A DNA stretch of 64,000 nucleotides from DASQYE01 sp036389315 (GTDB lineage Bacteria > Acidobacteriota > Blastocatellia > Pyrinomonadales > Pyrinomonadaceae). Positions 50,538 through 59,922 of the stretch are shown in pieces (the stretch's first letter is position 1; each line of letters begins with the position of its first letter). The stretch lies in the NCBI GenBank assembly GCA_036389315.1, contig DASVQF010000043.1, positions 62,001 through 126,000 of the forward strand, read 5' to 3'. Both the position numbers and the translations under genes were made by a program. The notes under the pieces are model-generated. The model did not search any database, was not told where the DNA came from, and saw nothing but the letters and a program-made list of their open reading frames with translations.

Positions 50538-52706
50538 ATGAAGCAGGTTATTCTATTTCTCGCTATATTCTTCACGGCGCAAGTGTCATTCGGACAGAGT
50601 ATGTTCACAGTAACAGTCAAAGATGAGGTCACCAAAGGGCCGGTAGCGGGCGCGACCGTGACGGTCAAAGATACAGGAATTACGGCCATCACCGATGCCC
50701 AGGGCACTGCTCAATTATCAGGCGTCCCCGATGGGGAGCAGACCGTCATAATTTTTTCCCCTGGCTATGAGTCTAAAGAACTGAAGCTTACTTTTCCTAT
50801 CGTCGGCCAGAGTGAAAATCTGATTTTCATCAAAGTCACTAATGAAGTCGGGGTAGTGACCGTCACCTCTACGCGCACGGGCCGTGAGATTGACGACGTG
50901 CCGACGCGTGTTGAAGCCATTGACGAGGAGGAAGTGGATGAGAAGAGCAACATGCGCCCGTCCAACGTCTCCATGGTTCTAAATGAGAGTACCGGCATCA
51001 AGGTGCAGCAGACTTCCGCCACTTCCAACACGCAGAGCGTGCGCATACAGGGGCTTGACGGAAGATATACGCAGCTCCTCAAAGACGGTTTCCCCGCCTT
51101 CGGAGGGTTCTCCGGCAGCATTAGCCTTCTGGACATCCTGCCGCTCGATTTAAGGCAGGTGGAAATCATCAAAGGGCCTTCGGCCACATTCTACGGCGGG
51201 GGCGCTATTGCCGGTGTGATTAACTTCATAAGTCGTGAGCCTGAAGATGCGCCCGTGACCTCAATCATCTTTAACCAGACTTCGGCCTGGGGGACGGACT
51301 TCTCTCTGTTTAATTCGAGGAAGTTTGAGCGCTTCGGCTACACACTGCTCGGCTCCGTCAACTATCAGAAGCAGTACGACGTGGACGACGACGATTTCAC
51401 GGAGCTGCCCAGGACGAACTCTTTCGCCTTCGCCCCGCGCCTCTTCTTTTATCTGAACGATAAGACCCGCCTGGTTGTCGGCAACTCGACCTCATATCAA
51501 AACCGGAAGGGCGGGGATGTCTTCGTCATTCGCGGTCAGGCCGATAGCTACCACCAGTATTTCGAGAGGAACAAATCATTCCGCAATATCACGACCTTCC
51601 AACTTGAGAGGGAGTTTGAGGGCGGGAGCCGCCTTGTAGCCCGCCAGAGCCTTGCTTTTTTCAACCGAGAGATAGAGATTCCCGACTACCTGTTCGAAGG
51701 CCGCCAGTTTAATTCCTATACGGATATTTCGTATCTCCGCACGCTTAATAATCATGTGCTCGTATTCGGCTTCAATGCCGTCTATGACGGGTTCGAGGAG
51801 AGGGCGAACGCCAGCACTCTCATCCCGCGAGACGAAACGAGAACGACATTCGGCGGGTATATTCAGGACAGCTTCGATGTCACTGCAAAGCTCTCGCTCG
51901 AAGCTGGCTTCAGATTAGACCACCTGAAAGACTACGGCACGTTCCCCCTGCCGCGCGTCTCCGCGCTTTATAGGTTCACCGACAACCTGAGCAGCCGCGT
52001 GAGCTTCGGCTTAGGCTATAAAGCGCCGAGCATCTTCACGGAAGAGGCCGAGACGCTGCTGTTCCGGAACGTACTGCCCATCGGAAATACTTTGAAAGCC
52101 GAGCGCAGCCGGGGCGGGACGCTGGACGTAAACTACAGGAACACTATCGGAGAGAAGTTCTCCTACTCGCTCAACCAGATGTTCTTCTATACGGAGATCG
52201 TTGACCCGCTCGTACTGCTGGAAGCCACCGGCGGCACGTTCAGCTTTATCAACACCTCTCAGCCCGTCAGGAGTAAGGGCTTTGAAACCAACGTGCGGCT
52301 TTCTTACGACATAGTAAAACTGTTCGCGGGCTACACCTTCACCGACGCGAAGGCGAAGTACTTGGCGGGAAATCAGGTCTTGCCGCTGACGCCGAAAAGC
52401 AGATTTAACTCAGCCCTGCTGTTTGAGAAGGAAGAGAGCTTTAAGGCAGGCATCGAAGCGTACTACACGAGCAGCCAATTTCTGACCAATCGCTTGAGGG
52501 CAAGGCCGTACTGGGTGTTGGGAATATTCGGCGAAAAGATGTTCGGTAAATTCAGTCTCTTCATTAACGCCGAAAACATCACCGACACTCGCCAGGGACG
52601 ATTTACTCAGGTAGTCTTTCCGCCGCATCAAAGGCCGACCTTCAGCGAGATTTACACTCACACGGAAGGACGGGTTATCAACGGCGGCATTAAAATCAGG
52701 CTCTGA
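50538..52706 (+). CDS. TonB-dependent outer membrane receptor
   Basis: 722 residues. Signal peptide 1-~20 (MKQVILFLAIFFTAQVSFGQ). Residues ~22-105 are a carboxypeptidase-regulatory-like beta-sandwich (FTVTVKDEVTKGPVAGATVTVKD). The TonB-box/plug region follows (VVTVTSTRTGREIDDVPTRVEAID; RPSNVSMVLNESTGIKVQQ; VRIQGLDGRYTQLLKDGFPAF; VEIIKGPSATFYGGGAIAGVINFISR). The 22-stranded barrel ends in a strand with a C-terminal aromatic/basic pattern (GRVINGGIKIRL). It imports a scarce ligand such as a metal chelate or vitamin; the substrate cannot be told. GAGGTTAAGAG precedes the ATG. Confidence 0.92.
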   Translation: MKQVILFLAIFFTAQVSFGQSMFTVTVKDEVTKGPVAGATVTVKDTGITAITDAQGTAQLSGVPDGEQTVIIFSPGYESKELKLTFPIVGQSENLIFIKVTNEVGVVTVTSTRTGREIDDVPTRVEAIDEEEVDEKSNMRPSNVSMVLNESTGIKVQQTSATSNTQSVRIQGLDGRYTQLLKDGFPAFGGFSGSISLLDILPLDLRQVEIIKGPSATFYGGGAIAGVINFISREPEDAPVTSIIFNQTSAWGTDFSLFNSRKFERFGYTLLGSVNYQKQYDVDDDDFTELPRTNSFAFAPRLFFYLNDKTRLVVGNSTSYQNRKGGDVFVIRGQADSYHQYFERNKSFRNITTFQLEREFEGGSRLVARQSLAFFNREIEIPDYLFEGRQFNSYTDISYLRTLNNHVLVFGFNAVYDGFEERANASTLIPRDETRTTFGGYIQDSFDVTAKLSLEAGFRLDHLKDYGTFPLPRVSALYRFTDNLSSRVSFGLGYKAPSIFTEEAETLLFRNVLPIGNTLKAERSRGGTLDVNYRNTIGEKFSYSLNQMFFYTEIVDPLVLLEATGGTFSFINTSQPVRSKGFETNVRLSYDIVKLFAGYTFTDAKAKYLAGNQVLPLTPKSRFNSALLFEKEESFKAGIEAYYTSSQFLTNRLRARPYWVLGIFGEKMFGKFSLFINAENITDTRQGRFTQVVFPPHQRPTFSEIYTHTEGRVINGGIKIRL

Positions 52707-52712
52707 AAGGGA

Positions 52713-52931
52713 GAGGGTTACAAGGTCATCGCCGTACAGAATCCGCTGACTTATTTGGCTGATGACATTGCCTCGACAAGACGCGCGGTGGCTCGCATCG
52801 AAGGGAACTGTATTGTCGTCGGCCGTTCGTGGGGCGGCTTCGTTATTACTGAGGCGGATGATGACGAAAGGGTTTCCGGCTTAGTATTACACGCTCTCGA
52901 TCATCGCGCACGCCGGGCTGGGGACGAATAA
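52713..52931 (+). pseudogene. Alpha/beta-hydrolase fragment
   Basis: Translation gives GYKVIAVQNPLTYLADDIAS, RRAVARIEGNCIVVGRSWGG, FVITEADDDERVSGLVLHAL and then a stop. This is the middle of an alpha/beta-hydrolase. The nucleophile elbow reads GRSWGG where family members have GHSWGG. There is no start, and the C-terminal half is absent. The end overlaps, in another frame, the beginning of the truncated oxidoreductase, so a deletion or recombination joined two unrelated genes near 52890. Confidence 0.75.
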
Positions 52932-55311
52932 CGTGGACGGCAACACGCGGCTCTGCACGGCCACGGCCGCACAGGCTTTGAAAGAGAGTTTCGGCTCCGA
53001 CGGCCAACCCGGCTCTTACTCAGACCTGGACGTTGCCGATTGCATACTCATGGCCGGCCACAACATGGCCGCCACGCAGACTGTCCTCTGGTCGCGCGTT
53101 CTTGACAGACGTGCGAGCGACAATCCGCCGAAGCTCGTCGTCATAGACCCGCGCAAGACCTGGACGGCACAAGAGGCCGATGTTCATCTTGCGCCGCGCG
53201 TCGGCACCAACGTCGCCCTCATGAACGGCCTGCTTAATCTGGTCATAGAGGCGGGCAACATCGACGAGGATTTTATAGAAGAGCACACGGTCGGTTTTGA
53301 AAAGCTGGAAGAGACTGTGCGCGAGTACACGCCCGAGAGAGTGGAGCGGATAACGGGCGTCCCGGCTAAAACCTTGCGTGCTGCGGCTCGATTGCTGGGA
53401 AGCGCGGAAAGGCTGTTCTCCACAGTTCTTCAGGGCTTCTATCAATCGCACCAGGCCACTGCCGCCTCCGTTCAGGTCAACAACCTCAACCTGATTCGCG
53501 GCATGATAGGTCGGCCCGGCTGTGGTCTCCTCCAGATGAACGGCCAGCCGACCTCTGAGAACACGCGCGAGACGGGCTGCGACGGGGAGTTCCCGGCCTT
53601 CCGCAACTGGCATAACCCGGATCACATTTACGATCTGGCGGAGCGCTGGAACGTAGACCCGAAGCAGCTTCCTCACTGGCACCTGCCTCATCACGCGATG
53701 GAGATTTTCCGCAACGCGGAACTCGGTTCGATCAAATTCTTATGGATCATCGGCACCAACCCTGCCGTCTCTCTGCCTGAGCTTCACCGCATCCGAAAGA
53801 TTCTCGCGCAGGAGAACCTCTTCGTCGTCGTTCAGGACGCTTTTCTGACCGAGACTGCCGAGTTGGCAGACGTGGTGTTGCCAGCGGCCATGTGGGGCGA
53901 GAAGACGGGCACGTTTACGAACGCCGACCGTACCGTGCACATCTCGCACAAGGCCGTAGAGCCTCCCGGAGAAGCCCGCTCCGACCTGGACATCTTCCTG
54001 GACTACGCGCGGCGCATGGACTTCCGCGACAAAGACGGAGAGCCTTTGGTCAAGTGGCCGGACGCCGAAGGCGCGTTCGAGCACTGGAAGATGTGCTCTA
54101 AGGGTTGGCTCTGCGATTACAGCGGGCTGAGCTACGCGAAGCTCAGTCGTGGCTCCGGCATTCAGTGGCCCTGCAACAAGGAGAATCCGAAGGGTAAGGA
54201 GCGCCTTTATACGGATCACATCTTCCCGACAGCCGCCGAGCGCTGCGAAACCTACGGCCATGATATTGAAACAGGCGCGGCCAGAACGCCCCAGGAATAT
54301 AAGGCCAATGACCCGAAGGGGCGAGCCATCCTCAAGGCTGCGCACTATAGCCCTCCCCTGGAGGAGCCGGACGAGAACTATCCTTTCTGGCTGACAACGG
54401 GGCGCTTGGTTTACCACTGGCATACCAGGACTAAGACCGCACGCTCGGCCGAACTCAATGAGGCCGCGCCGGAAGTCTTCGTCGAAATCTCTAAACAGGA
54501 TGCCGAGCGACTAGGCATCCAGGAGGGCGACATGCTCGAGGTCGCCTCACGTCGCGGCGTTGTCCGGACATCGGCCAAGCTCTCCGACATCATCCCCGGA
54601 CACGTCTTCATCCCGTTTCACTACGGCTACTGGGACGAGGGAGGTGACGAGCACATACGTGCGGCCAACGAGCTGACGCTCACGACCTGGGACGCGGTGA
54701 GCAAACAGCCTTACTACAAATACGCAGCCGTCAAGGTGCAGCGGGCCGGGGCGGAAACCGTTTCGGAGAAGGTGACGGACGTGGCCGGCAAGCTGATGGA
54801 CAAAGCCAGCGAGTTGACCGATACCCTGATGAGTTCCGCGCACAAGGAGCGCACGCGCGTCTCCGACTATATAGGAATCCTTCTGGAGGCGAATGAAGAG
54901 TTCGCCAAAGCCTGCGGCTCCGTCATGTCTCACCACCCGGAAGAGGCAGAGATACAGATGGGCATGACGAAGCTCTCGGAGTTCTCAACGGAAGCAATCG
55001 CGCTGCTTCGCCCCTTCACTGAAAAGTACGGCGCGCGCGACGCGGACGCATCGGACGACCTGCGCGACACGCTCTTCCCGGCCGTGCGTGCGGGCTCTTT
55101 CGGCGTCCTGCGCGACCTGCATAGCCTCTACCTCATGGCCTCTCAGATTCACATCGCGCTCACCATAGTCATGCAGGCTTCAAAGGAGTTGCGCGACGAG
55201 CAGCTTCTTGACGTGTGCATGCATCTGGATGAGCAGAACAAGCGACAGCTCGCCTGGCTCTTAACGCAGATAGAGCACAGAGCGCCGCATACGCTTGTCG
55301 TGCCTCAATAG
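52885..55311 (+). pseudogene. 5'-truncated molybdopterin oxidoreductase with C-terminal helical domain
   Basis: The frame opens after a stop at 52882-52884 and has no good start; a GTG at 52933 lacks a ribosome binding site. The sequence begins inside the family, at LGTNNVDGNTRLCTATAAQAL, so the N-terminal 4Fe-4S/first molybdopterin region is missing. What remains is typical of the nitrate reductase/formate dehydrogenase alpha group: DCILMAGHNMAATQTV, KLVVIDPRKTWTAQEADVHL, INGQPTSENTRETG-like LQMNGQPTSENTRETG, WIIGTNPAVSLP, ADVVLPAAMWGEKTGTFTNADR, and the molydop-binding end (FWLTTGRLVYHWHTRTKT...HVFIPFHYGYW). About 150 extra C-terminal residues (ERTRVSDYIGILLEANEEFAKAC...) look like a four-helix ferritin- or hemerythrin-like domain. 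Probably non-functional. Confidence 0.85.
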
Positions 55312-55355
55312 AAGTAGCTGTCTCGTTCCGAAATTGACGGCATCGCCTTTATCAG

Positions 55356-55373
55356 CTTTGCACATTTATTCAG
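55356..55373 (-). repeat. TGAATATTTGTGCAAAG-type repeat, copy b
   Basis: CTGAATAAATGTGCAAAG on the minus strand. It lies at the point where the VOC gene is cut off. Similarity to the 59-kb copy extends on both sides (TTATGCA...TTTTCTGAATA...GTGCAAAGCTG), suggesting a leftover transposon end. Confidence 0.6.
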
Positions 55374-55567
55374 AAAAGCCTGCATAACGGGGTCTGCATC
55401 ATCACGATGTCGACCTGGACACTTTCGAGCCCGTTGACGCGATCCACCCACGGGCCCTCGACCGCCGCCTCGCCTTCTTTCGTCATGCCGAGCGCGGTGA
55501 AAAAAGCGATAGCGGCTGCAAGGTCTTCGACGACGACGCTGACGTGGTTCAATCTCTTGATCGTCAT
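55370..55567 (-). pseudogene. Truncated VOC (glyoxalase-like) protein
   Basis: The start is ATG 55567 (MTIKRLNHVSVVVEDLAAAI), 65 residues. It covers the first beta-alpha-beta-beta-beta unit of a vicinal-oxygen-chelate protein with its metal-region His (LNHVSVVV). It then stops at IVMMQTPLCRLF, where intact members continue with a second unit. The last codons come from the repeat element at 55356. The longer frame back to 55714 is not gene-like. Confidence 0.8.
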
Positions 55568-55857
55568 GTCCCTAGTATAGCAGCGGCCGGGCGCGGCGGA
55601 GTCCAGCGCCGCCCGGTTCGACACCTGGGGCCGTCCGCCCTTGGGCTTCGGCGGCTCCGGCGGGAGCAGCGACGCGGGTGCGCGCCCATGCTGGGCTTTG
55701 CCTATATACATCAACGGTGGCGAGCGCAGAGCGCGGCGAGTAACGCCGGGTATTTCCCTTAGTATCCCTCCTCATTATGCTCCTTTAATCTTTCCCTTGA
55801 CCTTCTAGGGAAGATGTGCGACCATGCACCCCCAGAAGCGAAGAGGAGGGACGATCA

Positions 55858-56190
55858 GTGACGAAACAGAGGCCTGACCTGCCGCAGGGCACGCTCGACC
55901 TGCTGGTCTTGAAAGCGCTCTCTCTAAGCCCGATGCACGGCTACGGGGTGGGGCAGCGCATTCAGCAATTAGCCGAAGACATGCTCACAATCGAGGAGGG
56001 GACGCTCTACCCGGCGCTCTACCGCATCGAGCAGAAGGGGTGGATCAAGTCGGAGTGGGGCGTGTCGGAGAACAACCGCCGGGCGCGGTTCTACAAGCTC
56101 ACTCGTGCAGGGCAGAAGCAACTCTCGGTCGAAGAGTCGCAGTGGGAACACCTCACGGCGGCCGTTGCCAAAGTACTACAGGCGACCTGA
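55858..56190 (+). CDS. PadR-family transcriptional regulator
   Basis: The start is GTG 55858 with AAGAGGAGGG seven bases upstream; 110 residues. PadR winged helix: LPQGTLDLLVLKALSLSPMHGYGVGQRIQQ, IEEGTLYPALYRIEQKGWIKSEW, RARFYKLTRAGQKQL. It is followed after 15 bases by the ADOP permease, the standard pairing in Acidobacteriota, and probably represses that gene. No ligand can be assigned. Confidence 0.93.
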   Translation: MTKQRPDLPQGTLDLLVLKALSLSPMHGYGVGQRIQQLAEDMLTIEEGTLYPALYRIEQKGWIKSEWGVSENNRRARFYKLTRAGQKQLSVEESQWEHLTAAVAKVLQAT

Positions 56191-56205
56191 AGAGGAGGCT
56201 AAGAG

Positions 56206-58860
56206 ATGGCGTGGCGGAAACTCTTTCTGGCGAGGCTGCGAGCTCTGCTCGATAGCGAGACGGTTCATCGCGAGATTGAGGAGGAGATGCGCTTCCACCT
56301 TGACATGCGCACTGAGGAGAACATCCGCCGTGGGATGTCGCCGGACGAAGCACGGCGAGACGCTGAGAGGCGGTTCGGGCACCTCGCGCGGATCAAGGAG
56401 ATGGGCTACGAGGTGAGAGGTGGCGGTATGTTGGAAACACTCTGGCAGGACTTGCGATACGGCTTGCGCATGTTGTTGAAGAACCCCGGCTTCACGCTGG
56501 TCGCCGTCCTCGCCCTCGCGCTCGGCATTGGTGCCAACAGCGCCATCTTCAGTGTGGTCAATTCGCTGCTGCTCCGACCGCTGCCGTTCGAGCAGCCCGA
56601 AAGGCTGGTGCAGGTGTGGGAGACGAGCGCGAAGCTCGGGCGTAACGAAATCACCGCTTCGTTCCCAAACTTCGAGGACTGGCGCGATCAGAATCACGTC
56701 TTCGAGCAGACGGTCGCCTACTCGGCCTGGTCGTTCAACCTGACGGGCACGGGCGAGCCCGAGCGGATTCGCAGCGCCATCGTCTCGCCCGCCTTCTTTT
56801 CCACGCTCGGCGTCAAGCCTATCTTGGGCCGCACGCTTCTGCCCGGCGAGGACGAGCCGGGCAAAGATCTTTCCGTTGTCATCAGCCGAAGACTCTGGCA
56901 GCGCCGCTTCAACGCCGACCCCGGAGTCGTCGGCCGTGGCGTTGATCTCAACGGCAAGAGCTTCACGGTGGTGGGCGTCATCGCCGAGGCCCCAGACCTG
57001 CCCGGACTGTCGGACGACACGGAGTTGTGGGCTCCGGTCTCCCAGGGCGTCGGGCTCACGGAACGGCGCGCCCATTATCTCAAGGTGATCGCGCGCCTGA
57101 AGCCGGGAGTCGGCCGGGAGCAGGCGCAGGCGGAGATGGACAGGATCGCCGCCGAGCTGTCGCGTCAGTACCCGGAGGCCAACGCCGACCGTGGCCTGCG
57201 GGTCGTCCCGTTACAGGAGCAGGTCGTGGGCAACGTGCGGCCGGCGCTGTTGGTGCTCTTGGGCGCGGTCGTCTTCGTGCTGCTCATCGCCTCGACCAAC
57301 GTGGCGAACATGCTGCTGTCGCGCGCGGCCTCGCGGCAGAGGGAGATCGCCATCCGCACGGCGCTGGGCGCTGGGCGCTGGCGGCTCGTGCGGCAACTGC
57401 TCACGGAGAGTCTGCTGCTCGCGCTCGCCGGCGGCGCGGCGGGGCTGTTGCTGGCGCTGTGGGGCGTAGACCTGCTCGCCGCGTACGGCCCCTCGGACTT
57501 GCCGCGCCTAAAAGAGGTGGCGCTGGACGGGCGGGTGCTCGCCTTCACGTTCGCTGTCTCGCTGCTGACGGGCCTCGTCTTCGGCCTCGTGCCAGCACTC
57601 CAGGCGTCGCGGCCCGAGTTGAACGAGACGCTGAAAGAGGGCGGGCGGAGCGCGACCGGCGGCGTGGGCCAGCGGCGCGTGCGAAGCCTGCTGGTCGTCA
57701 CCGAGGTCACGCTCTCGCTCGTGCTGCTCATCGGCGCGGGCCTTCTGCTCAAGAGCTTCTTCCGGCTGCAATCGGTCAACCCCGGGTTCAACCCGCAGGG
57801 CGTGCTGACGATGCAGATCGACCTGAGCGGGCCGAGCTATCAGAGGGGCGCGCAGCTCATCTCCTTCCACGACCAGCTCCTAGAGCGCGTCAAGGCGCTG
57901 CCCGGCGTCGAGGCGGTTGCCACGACTTCTTTCGTGCCCATCGCGCCCGACGCCGAGTTCGCGCGCCTCAGCTTCGTCATCGAAGGGCAGACGCCCGGCC
58001 CGGCGGACACTCCCGTCGCCTTCTACAACGGCGTCAGCCCCGACTACTTCCGGACGATGCAGATCCCCGTGCTGCGGGGCCGCGCCTTCGACGAGCACGA
58101 CGTAAGGAAGGCTCCGGGCGTCGCCATCGTCAACGAAACGCTCGCCCGCAGATACTTTCCCGGCGAAGACCCGGTCGGGCGGCGGATGACTTTGAACGAC
58201 GATAACCCGACGGAAGAGGATTGGGCCACGATCATCGCCGTCGTCAAAGACACGAAGCCGCGCGAGCTTGCGGGCGAGCCCGTGGCCGAGATGTACATGC
58301 CCTACGCGCAACGGCCCGAGCCCGGCATGGCCCTGATGATCAGGACGACGGAGCGCCCCGATGCGATAGCCGCCGCGGTGCGCCGCGAGGTGCTGGCGAT
58401 TGACCCCGGCCAGCCGGTCTATAGCGTCAGGACGCTGCCCTCAGTGATGTCGGAGGCGGTCGCCACGCCGCGCTTCCGCACGTACCTGCTCGGCGTGTTC
58501 GCCGCGCTCGCCCTGGTGCTGGCGGTGGTGGGCATCTACGGCGTGATGAGCTACGCGGTCACGCAGCGCACACACGAGTTCGGCATCCGCATGGCGCTCG
58601 GCGCGCAGGGCAAGGACGTTTTGAAGCTCGTCGTGGGCCACGGCATGGCGCTCGCGCTCTCCGGAGTGTTGATCGGTCTGATCGCCAGCTTCGCCCTGAC
58701 GCGCGTGCTCTCCGGCCTGCTCTACGGCGTGACGCCGACCGACCCCTTGACATTCGCGTGCGTCTCGCTGCTGCTTGTGGCCGTCGCGCTCGCGGCGTGC
58801 CTCATCCCCGCACGGCGAGCGGCGAAGGTTGATCCGATGGTGGCGCTCAGGTACGAGTGA
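56206..58860 (+). CDS. ADOP-type MacB/FtsX-like permease
   Basis: 884 residues with GAGGAGG upstream. The N-terminal ~80 residues are the soluble helical extension seen in acidobacterial permeases (RLRALLDSETVHREIEEEMRFHLDMRTEENIRRGMSPDEARRDAERRFG). Then come a first membrane segment (FTLVAVLALALGIGANSAIFSVVNSLLLRPLPF), a MacB-like periplasmic domain, an FtsX domain with three helices (~345-470), a second periplasmic domain and a second FtsX domain (~760-880) ending AAKVDPMVALRYE. This duplicated permease has no ATPase in the window and its transport role is unknown. The PadR gene upstream probably controls it. Confidence 0.93.
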   Translation: MAWRKLFLARLRALLDSETVHREIEEEMRFHLDMRTEENIRRGMSPDEARRDAERRFGHLARIKEMGYEVRGGGMLETLWQDLRYGLRMLLKNPGFTLVAVLALALGIGANSAIFSVVNSLLLRPLPFEQPERLVQVWETSAKLGRNEITASFPNFEDWRDQNHVFEQTVAYSAWSFNLTGTGEPERIRSAIVSPAFFSTLGVKPILGRTLLPGEDEPGKDLSVVISRRLWQRRFNADPGVVGRGVDLNGKSFTVVGVIAEAPDLPGLSDDTELWAPVSQGVGLTERRAHYLKVIARLKPGVGREQAQAEMDRIAAELSRQYPEANADRGLRVVPLQEQVVGNVRPALLVLLGAVVFVLLIASTNVANMLLSRAASRQREIAIRTALGAGRWRLVRQLLTESLLLALAGGAAGLLLALWGVDLLAAYGPSDLPRLKEVALDGRVLAFTFAVSLLTGLVFGLVPALQASRPELNETLKEGGRSATGGVGQRRVRSLLVVTEVTLSLVLLIGAGLLLKSFFRLQSVNPGFNPQGVLTMQIDLSGPSYQRGAQLISFHDQLLERVKALPGVEAVATTSFVPIAPDAEFARLSFVIEGQTPGPADTPVAFYNGVSPDYFRTMQIPVLRGRAFDEHDVRKAPGVAIVNETLARRYFPGEDPVGRRMTLNDDNPTEEDWATIIAVVKDTKPRELAGEPVAEMYMPYAQRPEPGMALMIRTTERPDAIAAAVRREVLAIDPGQPVYSVRTLPSVMSEAVATPRFRTYLLGVFAALALVLAVVGIYGVMSYAVTQRTHEFGIRMALGAQGKDVLKLVVGHGMALALSGVLIGLIASFALTRVLSGLLYGVTPTDPLTFACVSLLLVAVALAACLIPARRAAKVDPMVALRYE

Positions 58861-58947
58861 AAGCCGACAGGCAAAAGGTCTGTTCACGCGCAAGTGGTGT
58901 GGGCCATTCGTTGATATTAATTTGGGCGAAAGGTGGGTACGTACAGG

Positions 58948-59773
58948 GCACTTTGCGCAAATATTCAACTGGAATGAATAGATGACCATGGATTATGCAA
59001 GTTTTCCTGAATATGTGTGCAAAGCTGTTTCGAAGAGTAATGCCGGTCGTGGATATGCTTAACAAGAAGTACGGGAGGGATACAGTCAGGTGGGCCCGCG
59101 CTAAACCGGGAGGGTGGTGGAAGACGCGGGCTGCACGATCCTCACAGCACTACACAGCAGGGGAGATGGGCCCAGAGATATGCACCTGAGATTAATAAAA
59201 GAATCCGTCCTCATCTGAAGCTGGCTGGTGCCTCATACCGATTGGATGAGACATACGTGAAGATGGGCAAGCAGTGGAAATATCTTTATCGCGCGCTGGA
59301 TAAAGAGGGTCATACGATCGAATTTATGCTCAGTGCCAAGCGCGATATTCCTGCGGTAAAACGCTTCCTCAGGAAGATGATGAGAGCTGATCATCGCAGA
59401 CTACCTTTCTCAATCAGCGTGGACAAACACGCTTCTTACCCTGATGCTTTCGCTGCCTCACAAGAGGAGAAAGTGCTGCCCTTCGACTGCAATCTAAGAA
59501 GAACAAAATACTTGACGAACATCGTGGAGCAGGACTACAGATTCATCAGAAGGAGATGGAGAGCGGTGCAATGCTTTCGCTCTTTCCACACCGCCGAGCG
59601 CACACTGGAAGGAATTGAGGCGGCGCACATGATGAAGAAGGGTCAACTGAAGAGGATCAGCGGAGAAGATGTAGTAGGCCAGACGAAGTTCGTCTAGAGC
59701 CTGTTCGGGGTCACTGCCTGGTGGGAGCCATTTCGAGATTCTTCTCGCCTCTCGTCAATGTTTGCAACACAGC
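58948..59773 (+). mobile_element. IS6-family element remnant with both ends recognisable
   Basis: The left end GGCACTTTGCGCAAA (58948) and the right end TTTGCAACACAGCC (about 59760-59773) resemble the IS26-type end GGCACTGTTGCAAA and its complement. The span of about 826 bases fits this family. Inside the left end, copies c (58951-58968, minus) and d (59007-59024, plus) of the TGAATATTTGTGCAAAG repeat face each other. No target duplication could be confirmed. Confidence 0.6.
59080..59697 (+). pseudogene. IS6-family transposase, N-terminus decayed
   Basis: Translation without a start gives RWAQRYAPEINKRIRPHLKL and then AGASYRLDETYVKMGKQWKY, with the first Asp in LDETYVK. It continues to SISVDKHASYP (second Asp) and IVEQDYRFIRRRWR (Glu), so the DDE set is intact to the C-terminus (59697). 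Upstream of about 59150 the helix-turn-helix part is only faintly recognisable and broken by frame changes. The frame from TTG 59242 codes for 151 residues but has no ribosome binding site. A more damaged relative lies at 33090-33505. Confidence 0.8.
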
Positions 59774-59861
59774 CCTTTGTAGGATTTGAGAGGAAATGAA
59801 GCGGTCACCCTAAACGATTTGACCCTCTCCTGTTATGCCCACACTAAAGTTCCGTCCAGTG

Positions 59862-59913
59862 AGAGGGTGTCTGAAAAGACGAAAAGCTCGCGAGGACTTT
59901 TCAGACACCCTCT
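59862..59913. terminator. 17-base perfect inverted repeat, terminator or mini-element
   Basis: AGAGGGTGTCTGAAAAG (59862-59878) and its exact complement (59897-59913) flank an 18-base loop. It lies 10 bases beyond the stop of the minus-strand secreted-protein gene and downstream of the plus-strand transposase, so it can act as a two-way terminator. The arm also resembles known IS terminal repeats (GAGGGTGTCT type), so a very short non-autonomous element is the alternative. Confidence 0.6.
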
Positions 59914-59922
59914 AAACGCCAT

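Noticed and set aside
57027..58205. 392-codon plus-strand frame inside the ADOP permease gene
   Set aside because: Arg/Ala/Gly-rich shadow frame of a highly GC-rich, clearly coding gene.
58981..59061. Short frame MTMDYASFPEYVCK... at the start of the IS6 remnant
   Set aside because: Does not resemble an IS6 transposase N-terminus and lies across the facing repeats; probably chance.
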